Positions 9,071 to 19,256 of a stretch of 64,000 bases of DNA are shown piece by piece (within the stretch, counting starts at the first letter, position 1; each line of letters opens with the position of its first letter). Source of the DNA: CAVYGM01 sp963768025. Its GTDB lineage: Bacteria > Bacteroidota > Bacteroidia > Cytophagales > Spirosomataceae. Under the pieces are notes generated by a model that ran no database searches, was not told where the DNA came from, and saw nothing but the letters and a program-made list of their open reading frames with translations. Made by a program: the position numbers and the translations under genes. The stretch covers positions 6,340-70,339 of the forward strand of contig CAVYGM010000014.1 in the NCBI GenBank assembly GCA_963768025.1, in the 5' to 3' direction.

Positions 9071-10786
9071 ATGAAGCCAGCCAGTACCCTACTCCTGCTT
9101 TTCTTCTTACTTCTCATAACCCAGGCCCGCGCCCAGGCCCTCTTACCCGTCCCCGCTTCTAGTTTCCTGGACGAAGTACCCAAAGGCAATGTGATCACCT
9201 CGGCTTCCGAGCAGCGGGTACCCTGGCTGTTTAACAACACCGGCATCAAGCTCAATTCGGCCACGAACCTGATGACGCAGGTAGCCGTGGCGAAGGAAGG
9301 TACCTATCATCTTTTTGTGCGGAGCGGCGGCGACAAGGGTTCGTTCAAAGTAGCTGTGAATGATAAAGTAACCGACGCCGTGTTTGGGAACGCCCCCTGG
9401 GGTTGGAAAGAAGGGGGTACCTTTCATTTAAACAAAGGACTGAACTACATAAAAATCACCCGCATCCAGCCGGGGGCGGTGTTTGACGTGCTGGTATTGA
9501 GCGAGTCCCCTACCCTGAACGAGGAAAGCGTGCTGGCGCTACAACTGCACAAGGATGTAAAACTGCTGAAAGAATACAAAATTCCCCCTTCCAACGCCGT
9601 GAAATTCGGGGATGTCAACGGGGACGGAAAAACGGATTTTCTGGTCCTGGAACCTGATTTTTCGGCGCACCTTTATGACCATAGCGGCCAGGAACTCTGG
9701 CAATGGAAAGCACCGGAAGCGTACACCAAGGAACGTGAGGAATTCGAGGCCCCCGGTGTGCTGTGGGATTTTGACGGCGATGGCAAAGCCGAAGTGGTAC
9801 ATTGGCGCATGATGGAGGGCAAAGAAGTTACTGGTGATGGCGGATGGGGCTACTGGCCGCATAAAAAAGCAGACCGACTGGCCTACCGGACCCCTTGCCG
9901 CATGTGTACAACAACTTTCGCCTGGCCATTGCCAAGCTGACCCAAGGCGCACCCAACGAATTGGCCGTCTTTACCGACTACGGTGGCACCATGACGGTCA
10001 GTGCTTACGATGCCGATTTGAAGCAACTGTGGATGCACACCGAGCATCGAAAAAAAGACAATCTGGGGCACTACATCTACCCGGTGGATCTGAACAAGGA
10101 CGGGATCGACGAAGTGCTGGTGGGTTCGTTGCTGCTCAATGCCCACGGCAAGGAAATCTGGAACCGCTTTGACCTACTGCCCGACAACCACGACCACGCC
10201 GATAGCTACAAGTTTGGCGATGTGAACGGGGACGGTAAGCTGGATATCCTGACCGCCAACAGCGAAACCGGTATTTTCGTGTACGAAGCCATGACCGGCA
10301 AAATCATCTGGCAGCAGGTAGCCGAGCACACCCAGCAAATACAAGTAGGTAATTTCCTGAAAAATACCCCTACCCCCCAAGTGGTAGCCGGTGGCCGAGT
10401 CTACGGCAACCGTCAGATCGGCGAGCCGTACCTATCCAGCCAACTCTACTGGTTCGACAACAAGGGAAATCTCCTTAAAAAATGGCCGGGACAGCCTCTC
10501 AACGGCAATCCGGATTTTGTAAAAGGCGACTGGCGGGGCGATGGCAAAGAGGAGCTTTTCTGGTACAAGTTCCGCCTCAATGACCAGGGCAAGGGGGAAC
10601 TGTACTTCCCCGATCCGGTTTTCCATCAGTTTGATTTTATGGGCCAAGGGGCCGAAGAAGTGATCACCCTCAGCAACGGCTGGTTGCGGGTGTATGGCAG
10701 CGCTTCGGCAAAGCCTACCACTAAAGACCGCAAAAAGGACAAGCTGTACCTGAAAAACAGCGGTCGTGAACCATACGCACTACTGA
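9071..10786 (+). pseudogene. FG-GAP/VCBS repeat secreted protein (two frameshifts)
   Basis: A signal peptide (residues 1-23) is followed by a beta-sandwich region and then FG-GAP propeller blades with calcium loops: DVNGDGKTDF, DFDGDGKAEV, DLNKDGIDEV and DVNGDGKLDI. A frameshift near 9888 is compatible with one base lost in the run ACCCCTTG. A second near 10765 restores a natural ending VNHTHY at the TGA at 10784-10786. Similar calcium-binding propellers occur in rhamnogalacturonan lyases and integrin-like proteins; here only the scaffold can be recognised. The end overlaps the convergent sialidase gene by 7 bases. It probably belongs to the glycan-handling group with the upstream oxidoreductase. 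Confidence 0.75.
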
Positions 10787-11985
10787 CCCTTTCCCTGCTC
10801 CGTCAGCCAGGCGTAGTCAAATTGCGCATAGACGATCCGGGCGTAGGAGTCTTTCTCGTAGAGTACCCCTAGCGTGTTATTCTTCTGGACCACCAAATCG
10901 GAGTAGGCTGACGGCCCGGCGTATAGTTCACGGCCTTTTGACCAACTGCGGCCATCGTCGGTACTGTACCGCACCGTCAGTTTTTCCCGTTTCTGCTGGC
11001 TATTGGCGTTGGAAAAAATGAGCACCGGCCGGCCTTTTTTGGGCGTAAAGCTGATCATACTGCCCTGGCATACGGGATCGGGCAGGCTCTCCATTACTTT
11101 TACTTCCGACCAGCTTTCACCCGCATCCGGGGTGAAGGCCTGAATGCGGTACCGGGGATCGCCGGACTGGTTGCGGAAATTCACCAGCAGACTTCCGTCC
11201 GAGGTTTCGGCGGCGATGGCCTCGTTGCCCCCGGCAAAGTTAATGGTCGGGCTCAGCTGGAAGGTCTTTCCGTGATCGTCGGTATAGAAGGCATGGGCCG
11301 AATAGTCGTGGAAGTGCTCCTGCGGTGGTCCGGCCGAATGGTTGGCCGCCACGAGAATTCGCCCCCGCTTTTTTCCTTGCTGAATCTGGACAGCATGGCC
11401 GGGGGTATTGGCGTAGGAGCGCCAGTCTTCTTTGAAGGTGTAGGCCGCATTTGTGGCCGGAGCATTCGGTTTCGAGGTTTGCAGCGTAATGTTCACAGGC
11501 TCACTCCACGTTTTTCCCTGATCCACGCTCGTTTTGTACCACACTTCCCGCACGGCCTTGCCCTGGCGGACCTCGGCCTCGTGGGCGGTACCGGTGTTAT
11601 AAAACAGAAAGAGCGTCCCCTTACGATGGGCCGGATCGGTAAGGTCAAAGACCGGCGCCGGATTCCCCACCTGATCCTTGCCAAAATCGGCCACCACTTC
11701 CGGAGCCCCCCAATGCTTACCGTTATCTCTGCTCCGTTTCAGCACCAGATCCACGTCCCCGAAATCCCCGCAGTTACTGCGCCGGGCTTCGGCGAAGGCC
11801 AGCAGTTGGCCATCAGGGGCCATCACAATCGCCGGAATCCGGTAGCAGGCATAGCCCCCCTGTCCATTTTCAAACACCACCGTTTCGCGTACCCGCGCGT
11901 CACGCAGCCGGGTACCCTCGGATGGGGCAGAAGGTACCGCCAACTGCGCAGCCATCAGGATCAGAGGTACAAAAATGGAAACCAT
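10780..11985 (-). CDS. Exo-alpha-sialidase (GH33-like, BNR repeats)
   Basis: 401 residues with a signal peptide (about 1-20). The YRIP motif, which carries the first catalytic-site arginine of sialidases, is near residue 45. Five Asp boxes (SxDxGxxW type) follow: SRDNGKHW, SVDQGKTW, TDDHGKTF, TPDAGESW and STDDGRSW, giving the six-bladed propeller. Conserved EAR (AFAEARR) and late NFRNQ segments support catalysis. It would release terminal sialic acids from glycoconjugates in the periplasm or outside. No nanA, nanE or nanT homologue is in the window, so the freed sugar may be processed elsewhere. It is convergent with the FG-GAP gene and divergent from the CHAT gene. Confidence 0.88.
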   Translation of the reverse strand: MVSIFVPLILMAAQLAVPSAPSEGTRLRDARVRETVVFENGQGGYACYRIPAIVMAPDGQLLAFAEARRSNCGDFGDVDLVLKRSRDNGKHWGAPEVVADFGKDQVGNPAPVFDLTDPAHRKGTLFLFYNTGTAHEAEVRQGKAVREVWYKTSVDQGKTWSEPVNITLQTSKPNAPATNAAYTFKEDWRSYANTPGHAVQIQQGKKRGRILVAANHSAGPPQEHFHDYSAHAFYTDDHGKTFQLSPTINFAGGNEAIAAETSDGSLLVNFRNQSGDPRYRIQAFTPDAGESWSEVKVMESLPDPVCQGSMISFTPKKGRPVLIFSNANSQQKREKLTVRYSTDDGRSWSKGRELYAGPSAYSDLVVQKNNTLGVLYEKDSYARIVYAQFDYAWLTEQGKGQ

Positions 11986-12042
11986 AACAAGGGTTTTGGG
12001 TTAAAAACTAACGTAAATTATAGACAAATTTTCCACAAAATG

Positions 12043-12075
12043 AAGTCCTTCTCCTAACAAAAAAGTCCTTCTCCT
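12043..12075. repeat. Two-copy direct repeat in the sialidase/CHAT divergent intergenic region
   Basis: The 13-mer AAGTCCTTCTCCT occurs at 12043 and again 20 bases later at 12063. It lies in the 235-base region between the divergent sialidase and CHAT genes. A 20-base spacing puts both copies on the same face of the helix, as for an operator, but there is no further support. Confidence 0.35.
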
Positions 12076-12220
12076 TATAGGATCGGACTGCCGAAGCAGA
12101 AGGATTTAGGATGAGGTGAAATTCCACTCCACCCACCTACCCTCCTCCGAAAGCAATGCCTTGATTTTAGCAGAGTTATTGCTATTTTGCCGTAGATTTC
12201 CACCACCCAGGTACCCCCCC

Positions 12221-15200
12221 ATGCCCAGCACCCTGCGCCGTCCCGTTGTCTTATCGTATTTTTCCCAAAACGAGGAGAAAGAGTACCTCCAATTTCTGGA
12301 AGGTGAATACGATTCCATTGCCAAAGCCTGGGAGCAGTACCAAAGTCAGGCGGGGGCGGCCCGGTACTTTGAAGTGTTCTTTCCGGCCCGGGGTAGCGCC
12401 GACGGCATAAAGGTGGCGGAGGACATCCGCGATTACAAAAACCGCATCATCCTCTTTCATTTTAGCGGACACGCCGGGAGCAGGCAATTGCTTTTTAAGG
12501 ACGGAGGGGCCCAGGCGACCGGGCTCGCCGGGCTGCTGGGCGCGGCTCCCAACCTCAAACTCGTGGTGCTGAACGGCTGCGCTACCCACGACCAGGTAAA
12601 GCTGCTTTTTGAGAATAAGGTCAAAATCGTGGTTGCCACCAAAGGGAAGGTCAGGGATGGCATCGCCCGGAACTTTGCCGATACTTTTTACCGGGCCCTC
12701 AGCGACCGGGCTTTCACCATCCGGGGAGCCTTCGAGCACGCTCTAAACGAACTGAAAAGAAAATATACTTCGTTGGAGGATGTTTCTACCGAAGCCCATC
12801 ATCTGGCGGGAGCTGGATACCGGCTCCGAAGACGACCGCGACCGCTGGGAGTTGCACGTCACGGAAGAAGGTGAAGGGTTGATTGACAACCCCAACTGGT
12901 GGCAAATTGGTGACCTACCTTCCGCCTTCACTACCCCCGCTACCCTCCTCAGCCCGAAGGGCGTAAACGACCCCAACGTCTTCATCGGCCGGGAGGACGA
13001 ACTGGAAAGCATCCGGAAGCGGCTGGTAAAGGGCGGTAAGCTGATGCTCATCAACGCCGAGGGCGGCATCGGCAAAACCACCCTCGCGGCCCGCTACTGG
13101 AACGAAAGCCTGTACGAGTACAAGTACAACGCCTGGCTGTTTTGCGAAAAGGGCATCCTGAATGCCCTCAAAGAACTAGCTCCCGAACTAAACGTGGATT
13201 TGACCGGCCTGGACGAAGCCCAGCAGTTGGCCGCCCTGCAACACGCCCTCAAAAAGGTACACGACGATTTTCTGCTGGTGCTCGACAACGCCAATGACGC
13301 CGACGACATCCGGCTGTTCCGGCGGGAGTTTGCGGGCTTTCACTGGCACGTCCTCATCACGAGCCGCTGCCAGGGAGTACTGGAAAAGGAGCAGGAGTTG
13401 CCCATCACGCACCTGCCGCCGCCGTTGGCTAAGGAGCTTTTTACAAAGTATTACCAAGAGAATAGCCCCGACTTCGACGCCCTGCTCGACCGCCTGCTGG
13501 AAGCCATAGGCTACCACACGCTGCTGGTGGAGCTTTTTGCCAAAAATCTAAAAGAAGCCTCGTAAAAGGGGCATCACCATGGCCGACTTTCTACAAAAAC
13601 TCGAAAGCGGGGGCCTGTACCTGGGTGAGGATAGTTTCGATTCAAACCCGCTATACGGATTATGTAAGAAAGCAGGCCGCCACCACCAATGACATTCTGG
13701 ATATCCTGTACGACTTCTCGACCCTGAGCCTACCCGAGGACCAACGTTACCTGCTGGTGAACCTCGCCCTGCTACCGGCAGAGAGCTATACCTCCTATTT
13801 TTGATTGATTTGCTGGCTCCGAAAGATAAGGAGCCTTGTCTACGACACCATAGAAAAGCCTCTACCAGAAAGGCTGGCTGAGTGGCGCAGAACAAACCTA
13901 CCGACTCAGCCCCGTGGTGCAGGAATTGGTATTGAAAAAGAACCAGGCAACCCTCCCCGCCGATGCCGACAGCCCTGCTGAGCCGCCTGGCTGAGAAAAT
14001 GGAGAATGACGGAGCTAATTTTACGCACCTTTCCCTACCCGAAGCCGCTCCCCTCGCCCGACTGGCGAGTACGATTACCCAACACCTGCTACCCACCCCT
14101 ACCTACGAACTGGCTCTCCTCAACTTCAACGCCGGTATCTACTTTGAAAATACGGGGGATGTGGTACAGGCGAAACAGGCATTTGAAAAGTATGGCGAAA
14201 TCAGTGCGAGCAATTGGTCATATTGAAGTGTTGCAGTTTCCTATGAAAGACTCGGGGACATCTACGAGGCCACCGGGGACTGGAAGAACGCCCTGGAAAA
14301 TTATCAGGAATGCAATACGATTTGCCTTAGAAATCTACCAAAGCAGCCCCGAGAACCTGTCCTACAAAAACGGGCTGGCCATTTCCTATCGGAATACTCG
14401 GGGACATCTACGAGGCGACCGGCGACTGGAAGAACGCCCTGGAAAATTATCAGGAAGAATTCGGAATTACGAAGGAGATCTACCAAAGCAGTCCCGAGAA
14501 CCTGAACTACAAAAACGGGCTGGCCATTTCCTATGAAAAACTCGGGGGCATCTACGAGGCCACCGGAGACTGGAAGAACGCCCTGGAAAATTATCAGGAA
14601 TACAATCCGGATTAGCATAGAAATCTACCAAAGCAGCCCCGAGAACCTGTCCTACAAGAACGGCCTGGCCATTTCCTATGCAAAACTCGGGGGCATCTAC
14701 GAGGCCACCGGAGACTTCAAGAACGCCCTGGAAAATTATCAGGAATACAATCGGATCAGCTTAGAGATCTACCAAAGCAGCCCCGAGAACCTGTCCTACA
14801 AGAACGGCCTGGCCATTTCCTATGAAAAACTCGGGGGCATCTACGAGGCCACCGGGGACTGGAAGAACGCCCTGGAAAATTATCAGGAAAGAAACCGGAT
14901 AGCATAGAGATCTACCAAAGCAGCCCCGAGAACCTCTCCTACAAGAACGGGCTGGCCATTTCCTATGAAAAACTCGGGGGCATCTACGAGGCCACCGGAG
15001 ACTTGAAGAACGCCCTGGAAAATTATCAGGAAAGAAATCGGATCAGCTTAGAGATCTACCAAAGCAGCCCCGAGAACCTGAACTACAAGAACGGTCTGGC
15101 CATTTCCTATGAAAAACTCGGGGCTGTATTATTTAGAAAAAAAAGAGGATGAAAAAGCTTTGCAACGATTTTGAGAAAAGTCGTGAACATTCCATTGACC

Positions 15201-15307
15201 TATGGAAATCAACCCAGGGTAGGATCATCCTTTTTGCCTCATGTATTCGCTTACGATTCGCTGAAAGTTTCGGACATTCTGAAAGAAATGATTCTAAATG
15301 GGAATAG
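12221..15307 (+). pseudogene. CHAT-NB-ARC-TPR protein (NLR-like; many frameshifts)
   Basis: The ATG at 12221 opens a CHAT protease domain: the catalytic His is near residue 83 in FHFSGHA and the Cys near 120 in LNGCAT. After a shift near 12795 comes an NB-ARC/AP-ATPase domain (P-loop NAEGGIGKTTLA, Walker B LLVLDNAN, ITSRC). A winged-helix-like region with several shifts (13565-13960) follows, then helical repeats, and from 14235 seven near-identical 48-residue TPR-like repeats. The tail EKSREHSIDLWKS ends at a TAG at 15305-15307. The order effector-STAND ATPase-sensor repeats is that of bacterial NLR-like and Avs-type proteins, where ligand binding by the repeats triggers the effector. Ten or more indels break the frame; real decay and bad consensus are both possible. 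Confidence 0.75.
14235..15112 (+). repeat. Seven tandem 144-bp (48-aa) TPR-like repeats
   Basis: The segment TTTCCTAT recurs at about 14235, 14381, 14526, 14671, 14815, 14958 and 15102, giving spacings of 146, 145, 145, 144, 143 and 144 bases. The coding unit is 48 residues, reading KNGLAISYEKLGGIYEATGD, then WKNALENYQE, then YNRISLEIYQSSPENLSY. Copies are almost identical at the nucleotide level. Spacings other than 144 break the frame, and most of these indels fall in the same small variable stretch coding for YNRIS. The array is coding sequence and not CRISPR: there are no unique spacers. Confidence 0.9.
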
Positions 15308-15465
15308 TCAAAGAAGCAGATATTGCCTCCAAGAAAGAACGTATCAAAGCTAATGCGCCGGGAAGGCTACGAGCCCTTAGACCCCTGGCGGAGGCAGGAG
15401 CACTACAAGAAGAACAGAAACAATTTTTCAGCAAACTCGCCGACGAAACCTGGTACGACTTTTAA
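15298..15465 (+). CDS. Small 55-residue protein after the CHAT-NB-ARC-TPR gene
   Basis: The ATG at 15298 overlaps the last codons of the CHAT-NB-ARC-TPR gene, which stops at 15305-15307. The frame runs 55 codons to the TAA at 15463-15465. The product is lysine- and glutamate-rich with a helical middle (VKEADIASKKERIKANAPGR, later LAEAGALQEEQKQFF) and ends in ETWYDF. I recognise no family. The overlapping start suggests translational coupling to the large gene, as for an accessory or antidote subunit; that role is inference from position only. The clean frame next to a badly broken one argues that it is real. Confidence 0.5.
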   Translation: MGIVKEADIASKKERIKANAPGRLRALRPLAEAGALQEEQKQFFSKLADETWYDF

Positions 15466-15519
15466 AATCCCCCCCATTTTTCTCACCAAAACAGGTACTC
15501 CTTTACCTACTTCTTAAAA

Positions 15520-17273
15520 TCACTCACCCGCCCGGTCCGTTCCCCAGAAATCGTTATCGTCGGGCCGCAGGAAATTATCTCCTTTGAAGTAGGGCATATA
15601 GACTTCCTGGCCCGAGAAATACGCCTGCCCGATGGGTACCACCGTAACGGGCCGGTCGGGGCGGTGGTAGGGCTTGCCGATGTAGCGCTGCCACAACTGC
15701 CGCAGGTGCGGCTCCATGGCGCGGATCTCCTCGGGGCAGTAGGCCATGGCGTAGCTAATCACCTGCACTCCCGCCGCGTAGCTGTTGGCAAACTCCCGGG
15801 CCATCTGATCCAGATCAATGCCCGAGCAGTAGGGGCCGCCGCTAGCTTGCCCCAGATCCTCCGGGTCGTACTCGTTGATACTCACCTTCCCCATGCCCAG
15901 GTTGATGGCGTTCACCAGCAGTTTGCGGTGGTTGTCGTGGCGGTTGATGCCATCGGTGCCGTGCATGCCGTCAGCCGAGGCCGCCTGCGCCGCAAAATTA
16001 GCGTGCAGGTACCAGGCATTCTGGGCTGAGCCCGCGTCGGGATACATGTATACGGATAAAAGTTTGTTTTGGCTCCCCTCATGCACTGCCCTGGTAAAAT
16101 TTTCAAAATAGCGCGTGAGCGACCGGCTGATGTACCGGGCAAAGTCCTTTCCTACTTCGTTGGCCATGATCAGGGCGCAGCCTCCCGTCCCACTCCTGGA
16201 TGTCGGGCCGGGCGTACGGGCGGCCCTTGCTTTCCCGAAATTCCCGAAACCCCGCCTGAAAAACCGGCTCAAAGCCGACGATCTCGGGATGTTCCGATTG
16301 CCCCAGGCCAACCACCGGATTGGTAAACTCCTCGGCGGCGGCGGTCCCGATGGTGAGGTAGTACCCACCCTCGTAGGTACTCAGCTCGCGGGAAAGTTCA
16401 CGAACGGCGGCAAATAGCTTCTGATTCACGGCACCTGACGCCAGCGACCCCATGCGCTTATTGCCCTCTATTCCGAAGGGGCTACCCCGATGGCCCGTCA
16501 TGGCCTCGCCGGCGGGGATAAACCCATCGCCTTCAAGCCGCCACGGCCAGAGGAAGACCGATAACTTCAGGCCCCGTTCCCGGCAGTAAGCAATGACTTT
16601 CTGCAACCCGGCCCGGGTATAGGCTCCGGGCGTAGGCTCCCATTGGTACCAGCGCACGCACAGCCGGATACCCGTAATGCCATAGCCCCAGTCGTACCGA
16701 AAGGCGTCGATCCGTTCGGGCCAGTCGGGGTGCAGGCCATTCTCAGCGGCGGGTTCGTAGCCATAGCCGGTCAGGTTCATGACCAGTTCGTAGGTATCCT
16801 TTCCCGTCAGGGGCCTGGCCGGAATTGGACGTTCTGCCAGGCGTGTGGTAGGAGATAGCTCTCGGTGGTATAGAAAACTTCTTCTCACTCGCCCCCTCGC
16901 AGGTAGTCCCCACCAGCCTGAGCTGATACTTCCCCGGCGGTAGACTGGCGTAGGCTATCGTCAACAAACTCGACGCCGGGGTTAGACTCCCCCGTCTGAG
17001 CAGCCCGGTAGAATCCAGAATTTGAAATTCAAGGCCAAAAACATTCTTCCCGTGAAACTGGGCCAGGAGTGAGCTATCGGTGATACTGCTAATGGTGAGC
17101 AGTTCAGGGCCAAAATCGCACGGCAGCAGCCCGATCTTGGCCCTACCCAGGGTATCGGCCCTTCCGTTGGGCAGGGTATCGCGTGGCGCAACGGAAGGGT
17201 TGCTCACGGCACCAAACACATGACCGGTGAGGATGAGACAGGCGAGAACAATACGGCAAACAAATCGGATCAT
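15520..17273 (-). pseudogene. Secreted glycoside-hydrolase-like TIM-barrel protein (two frameshifts)
   Basis: The start at 17273 gives a signal peptide (RFVCRIVLACLILTGHVFGA). An Ig-like beta domain covers about residues 40-130. After a shift near 16840 there is a barrel-like region (YDWGYGITGIRLCVRWYQWE, then GLKLSVFLWPWR, then GGYYLTIGTAAAEEFTNP). Another shift near 16185 leads to the rest of the barrel with KVSINEYDPEDL and a C-terminal tail to 15520. The strand-end acidic residues EEFTNP and NEYDPE could be the acid/base and nucleophile of a clan GH-A glycosidase. I cannot place it in a numbered family. It is divergent from the sulfatase at 17420, and a shared control region of 146 bases lies between them. 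Confidence 0.6.
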
Positions 17274-17419
17274 ACGGGGTGGGGCAATGGTATACTTCCT
17301 AATAAGAACGGGAAAAGAAAATTTTATTGAAAATTTCAGCAACAGATTTTCGCTCTTTTCCTCTTTTACCATCCGTACGGGCACCCGTGCCTGCTTCAAA
17401 AAACGCCTATTCCCTTCGC

Positions 17420-19171
17420 ATGAACACATTGAATCGTGGTATCCTGTGGGTTTTTCTGAGCCTGCTCCCTGGTTTGGTCCAGGCCCAGCAGCCCCCCAAT
17501 GTCATCCTGATTATCACCGACGACCAGGGCTACGGCGACCTCGGCATTACGGGCAATCCGCACGTGCGGACGCCCGTCATTGACAAACTGGCCCGCGAGA
17601 GCGTCCGCTTCAACCGCTTCTACGTCTCGCCCGTGTGCGCTCCTACGCGGTCGAGCCTCCTGACCGGGCGCTACTCCCTGCGCACCGGCGTGCGCGATAC
17701 CTACAACGGCGGGGCCGCCATGGCCGCCAGCGAGGTGACCATCGCCGAGCTGCTGAAAAAGGCCAACTACACCACGGGAATCTTCGGAAAGTGGCACCTG
17801 GGCGACAACTACCCCGGCCGCCCCACCGATCAGGGCTTTGATGAATCCCTCATTCACCTATCGGGGGGCATGGGGCAGGTGGGCGATGTCACCACCTTCT
17901 TCAAGGGAGACAGCAGCTACTTCAATCCGGTGCTTTGGCACAATGGCAAACAGCAGGCGTATAGCGGGTACTGTTCGGATATTTTTGCGGAAAATGCGAT
18001 GGATTTTATCGAGAAAAACCAGAAGTCGCCCTTCTTCTGCTACCTGGCCTTCAACGCCCCGCACACGCCTTTGCAGGTACCGGACGCCTACTACCGACGC
18101 TACAAGGACATAGATCCCGCTTCGGGATTTGAGAAAGACTCGCGTCCCTTTGTGAAGATGAACGAGGCCAACAAGGAGGATGCCCGCAAGGTATACGCCA
18201 TGGTGGAGAACATCGACGACAACCTGGGTCGACTGTTCAAAAAGCTGGATGACTTGAAGCTGACGGAAAATACCATCGTAATTTTTATGACCGACAACGG
18301 CCCGCAGCAAATCCGCTACGTGGCGGGCATGCGTGGGCGCAAGGGCAGCGTGTACCAGGGAGGCGTGCGGGTACCTTTTTACGTCAGGTACCCGGCTGGC
18401 TTTGCTGGAAATAAGGACATTGAGGTACCCGCCGCCCACATTGACGTTCTGCCCACCCTGGCGCAGCTCTGCAAAGTACCCCTGCCCACTGACCGCAAAA
18501 TTGATGGCCATAGCTTGCTACCCCTTATTCAGGGCCAAAAGGTTGCCTGGGTCAACCGTCCGCTGTTTTTTTACTGGTCGCGGCGGTACCCGGAACTGTA
18601 TAACAACATGGCGTACCAGAAAGGCCCCTACAAGCTGGTAGGCCACACGGATTACAACGCCGAGGTAGCACGGTTTGAGCTGTTCGATTTGGAAAAAGAC
18701 CCCTACGAACAGACCAACATCGTAAACGAAAAAACGGGCGTGGCCAGCGAATTAAAAACCGAACTGGACGCCCTCTTCCGCGACCTGATCCGCTCCGAAA
18801 ACCTGATACACCCGCCCCTCATCCACCTGGGCACCACGCACGAAAACCCGGTGATTCTGAACCGCAACGACGCCGACGGGGAGATTGGCATCTGGGCGCA
18901 GGAAGAAATCTACGGGCTGTGGAAAGTGAAGGTACTCGAAGGAAAATACACCCTACGCTTCAAGTTCATCGAACCCGTACCCGGCAACGGGCAGATGATC
19001 GTGGAAACGAAGCCCTTCATTAATCAGCTAAAAACCAGTGCTGCGCCCACCGACCTCATTGAGATGAAAGACGTATCCTTACCCGCCATGGAGGGTGAGT
19101 TGATCCCCTACTACGCCGTGGGGGCAAAGAAAATTTTTCCGTTTTGGGTGGAGGTAGAAAGGGTGAAGTAG
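17420..19171 (+). CDS. Arylsulfatase-type sulfatase, secreted
   Basis: 583 residues from the ATG at 17420. The upstream extension to 17327 lacks a sensible signal, while this start gives a clean signal peptide ending VQA-QQ. The sulfatase signature CAPTRSSLLTG places the formylglycine cysteine at residue 73, of the C-x-P-x-R type that needs an anaerobic or FGE-type maturase. The metal pair Asp34-Asp35 is in ITDDQGYGD, with further site motifs GKWHLGD and MTDNGPQ. The last ~130 residues form an extra beta-rich domain. It would remove sulfate esters from glycans or aryl sulfates, fitting the neighbouring sialidase and glycosidase-like genes. No maturase is in the window. Confidence 0.9.
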   Translation: MNTLNRGILWVFLSLLPGLVQAQQPPNVILIITDDQGYGDLGITGNPHVRTPVIDKLARESVRFNRFYVSPVCAPTRSSLLTGRYSLRTGVRDTYNGGAAMAASEVTIAELLKKANYTTGIFGKWHLGDNYPGRPTDQGFDESLIHLSGGMGQVGDVTTFFKGDSSYFNPVLWHNGKQQAYSGYCSDIFAENAMDFIEKNQKSPFFCYLAFNAPHTPLQVPDAYYRRYKDIDPASGFEKDSRPFVKMNEANKEDARKVYAMVENIDDNLGRLFKKLDDLKLTENTIVIFMTDNGPQQIRYVAGMRGRKGSVYQGGVRVPFYVRYPAGFAGNKDIEVPAAHIDVLPTLAQLCKVPLPTDRKIDGHSLLPLIQGQKVAWVNRPLFFYWSRRYPELYNNMAYQKGPYKLVGHTDYNAEVARFELFDLEKDPYEQTNIVNEKTGVASELKTELDALFRDLIRSENLIHPPLIHLGTTHENPVILNRNDADGEIGIWAQEEIYGLWKVKVLEGKYTLRFKFIEPVPGNGQMIVETKPFINQLKTSAAPTDLIEMKDVSLPAMEGELIPYYAVGAKKIFPFWVEVERVK

Positions 19172-19197
19172 CCCGGGTTTGGAAGCAATTTCCACAA

Positions 19198-19232
19198 AAA
19201 AGTCCCCTTTGCGTGCTGCAAAGGGGACTTTT
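19198..19232. terminator. Bidirectional rho-independent terminator between sulfatase and tig
   Basis: AAAAGTCCCCTTT and AAAGGGGACTTTT form a perfect 13-bp stem (extended by GC) around a short loop. There is an A-run on one side and a T-run on the other, so it works for both convergent genes. Confidence 0.85.
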
Positions 19233-19256
19233 GTATAGCTATGATGGCGAAAGGAA

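Noticed and set aside
14235..15112. Regular direct repeats that could suggest a CRISPR array
   Set aside because: The whole 144-bp unit repeats, there are no unique spacers, and the repeat encodes a TPR-like sequence in frame with the upstream domains.
17327..17419. Longer N-terminus for the sulfatase
   Set aside because: It adds about 31 residues before a complete signal peptide; the ATG at 17420 is the sensible start.
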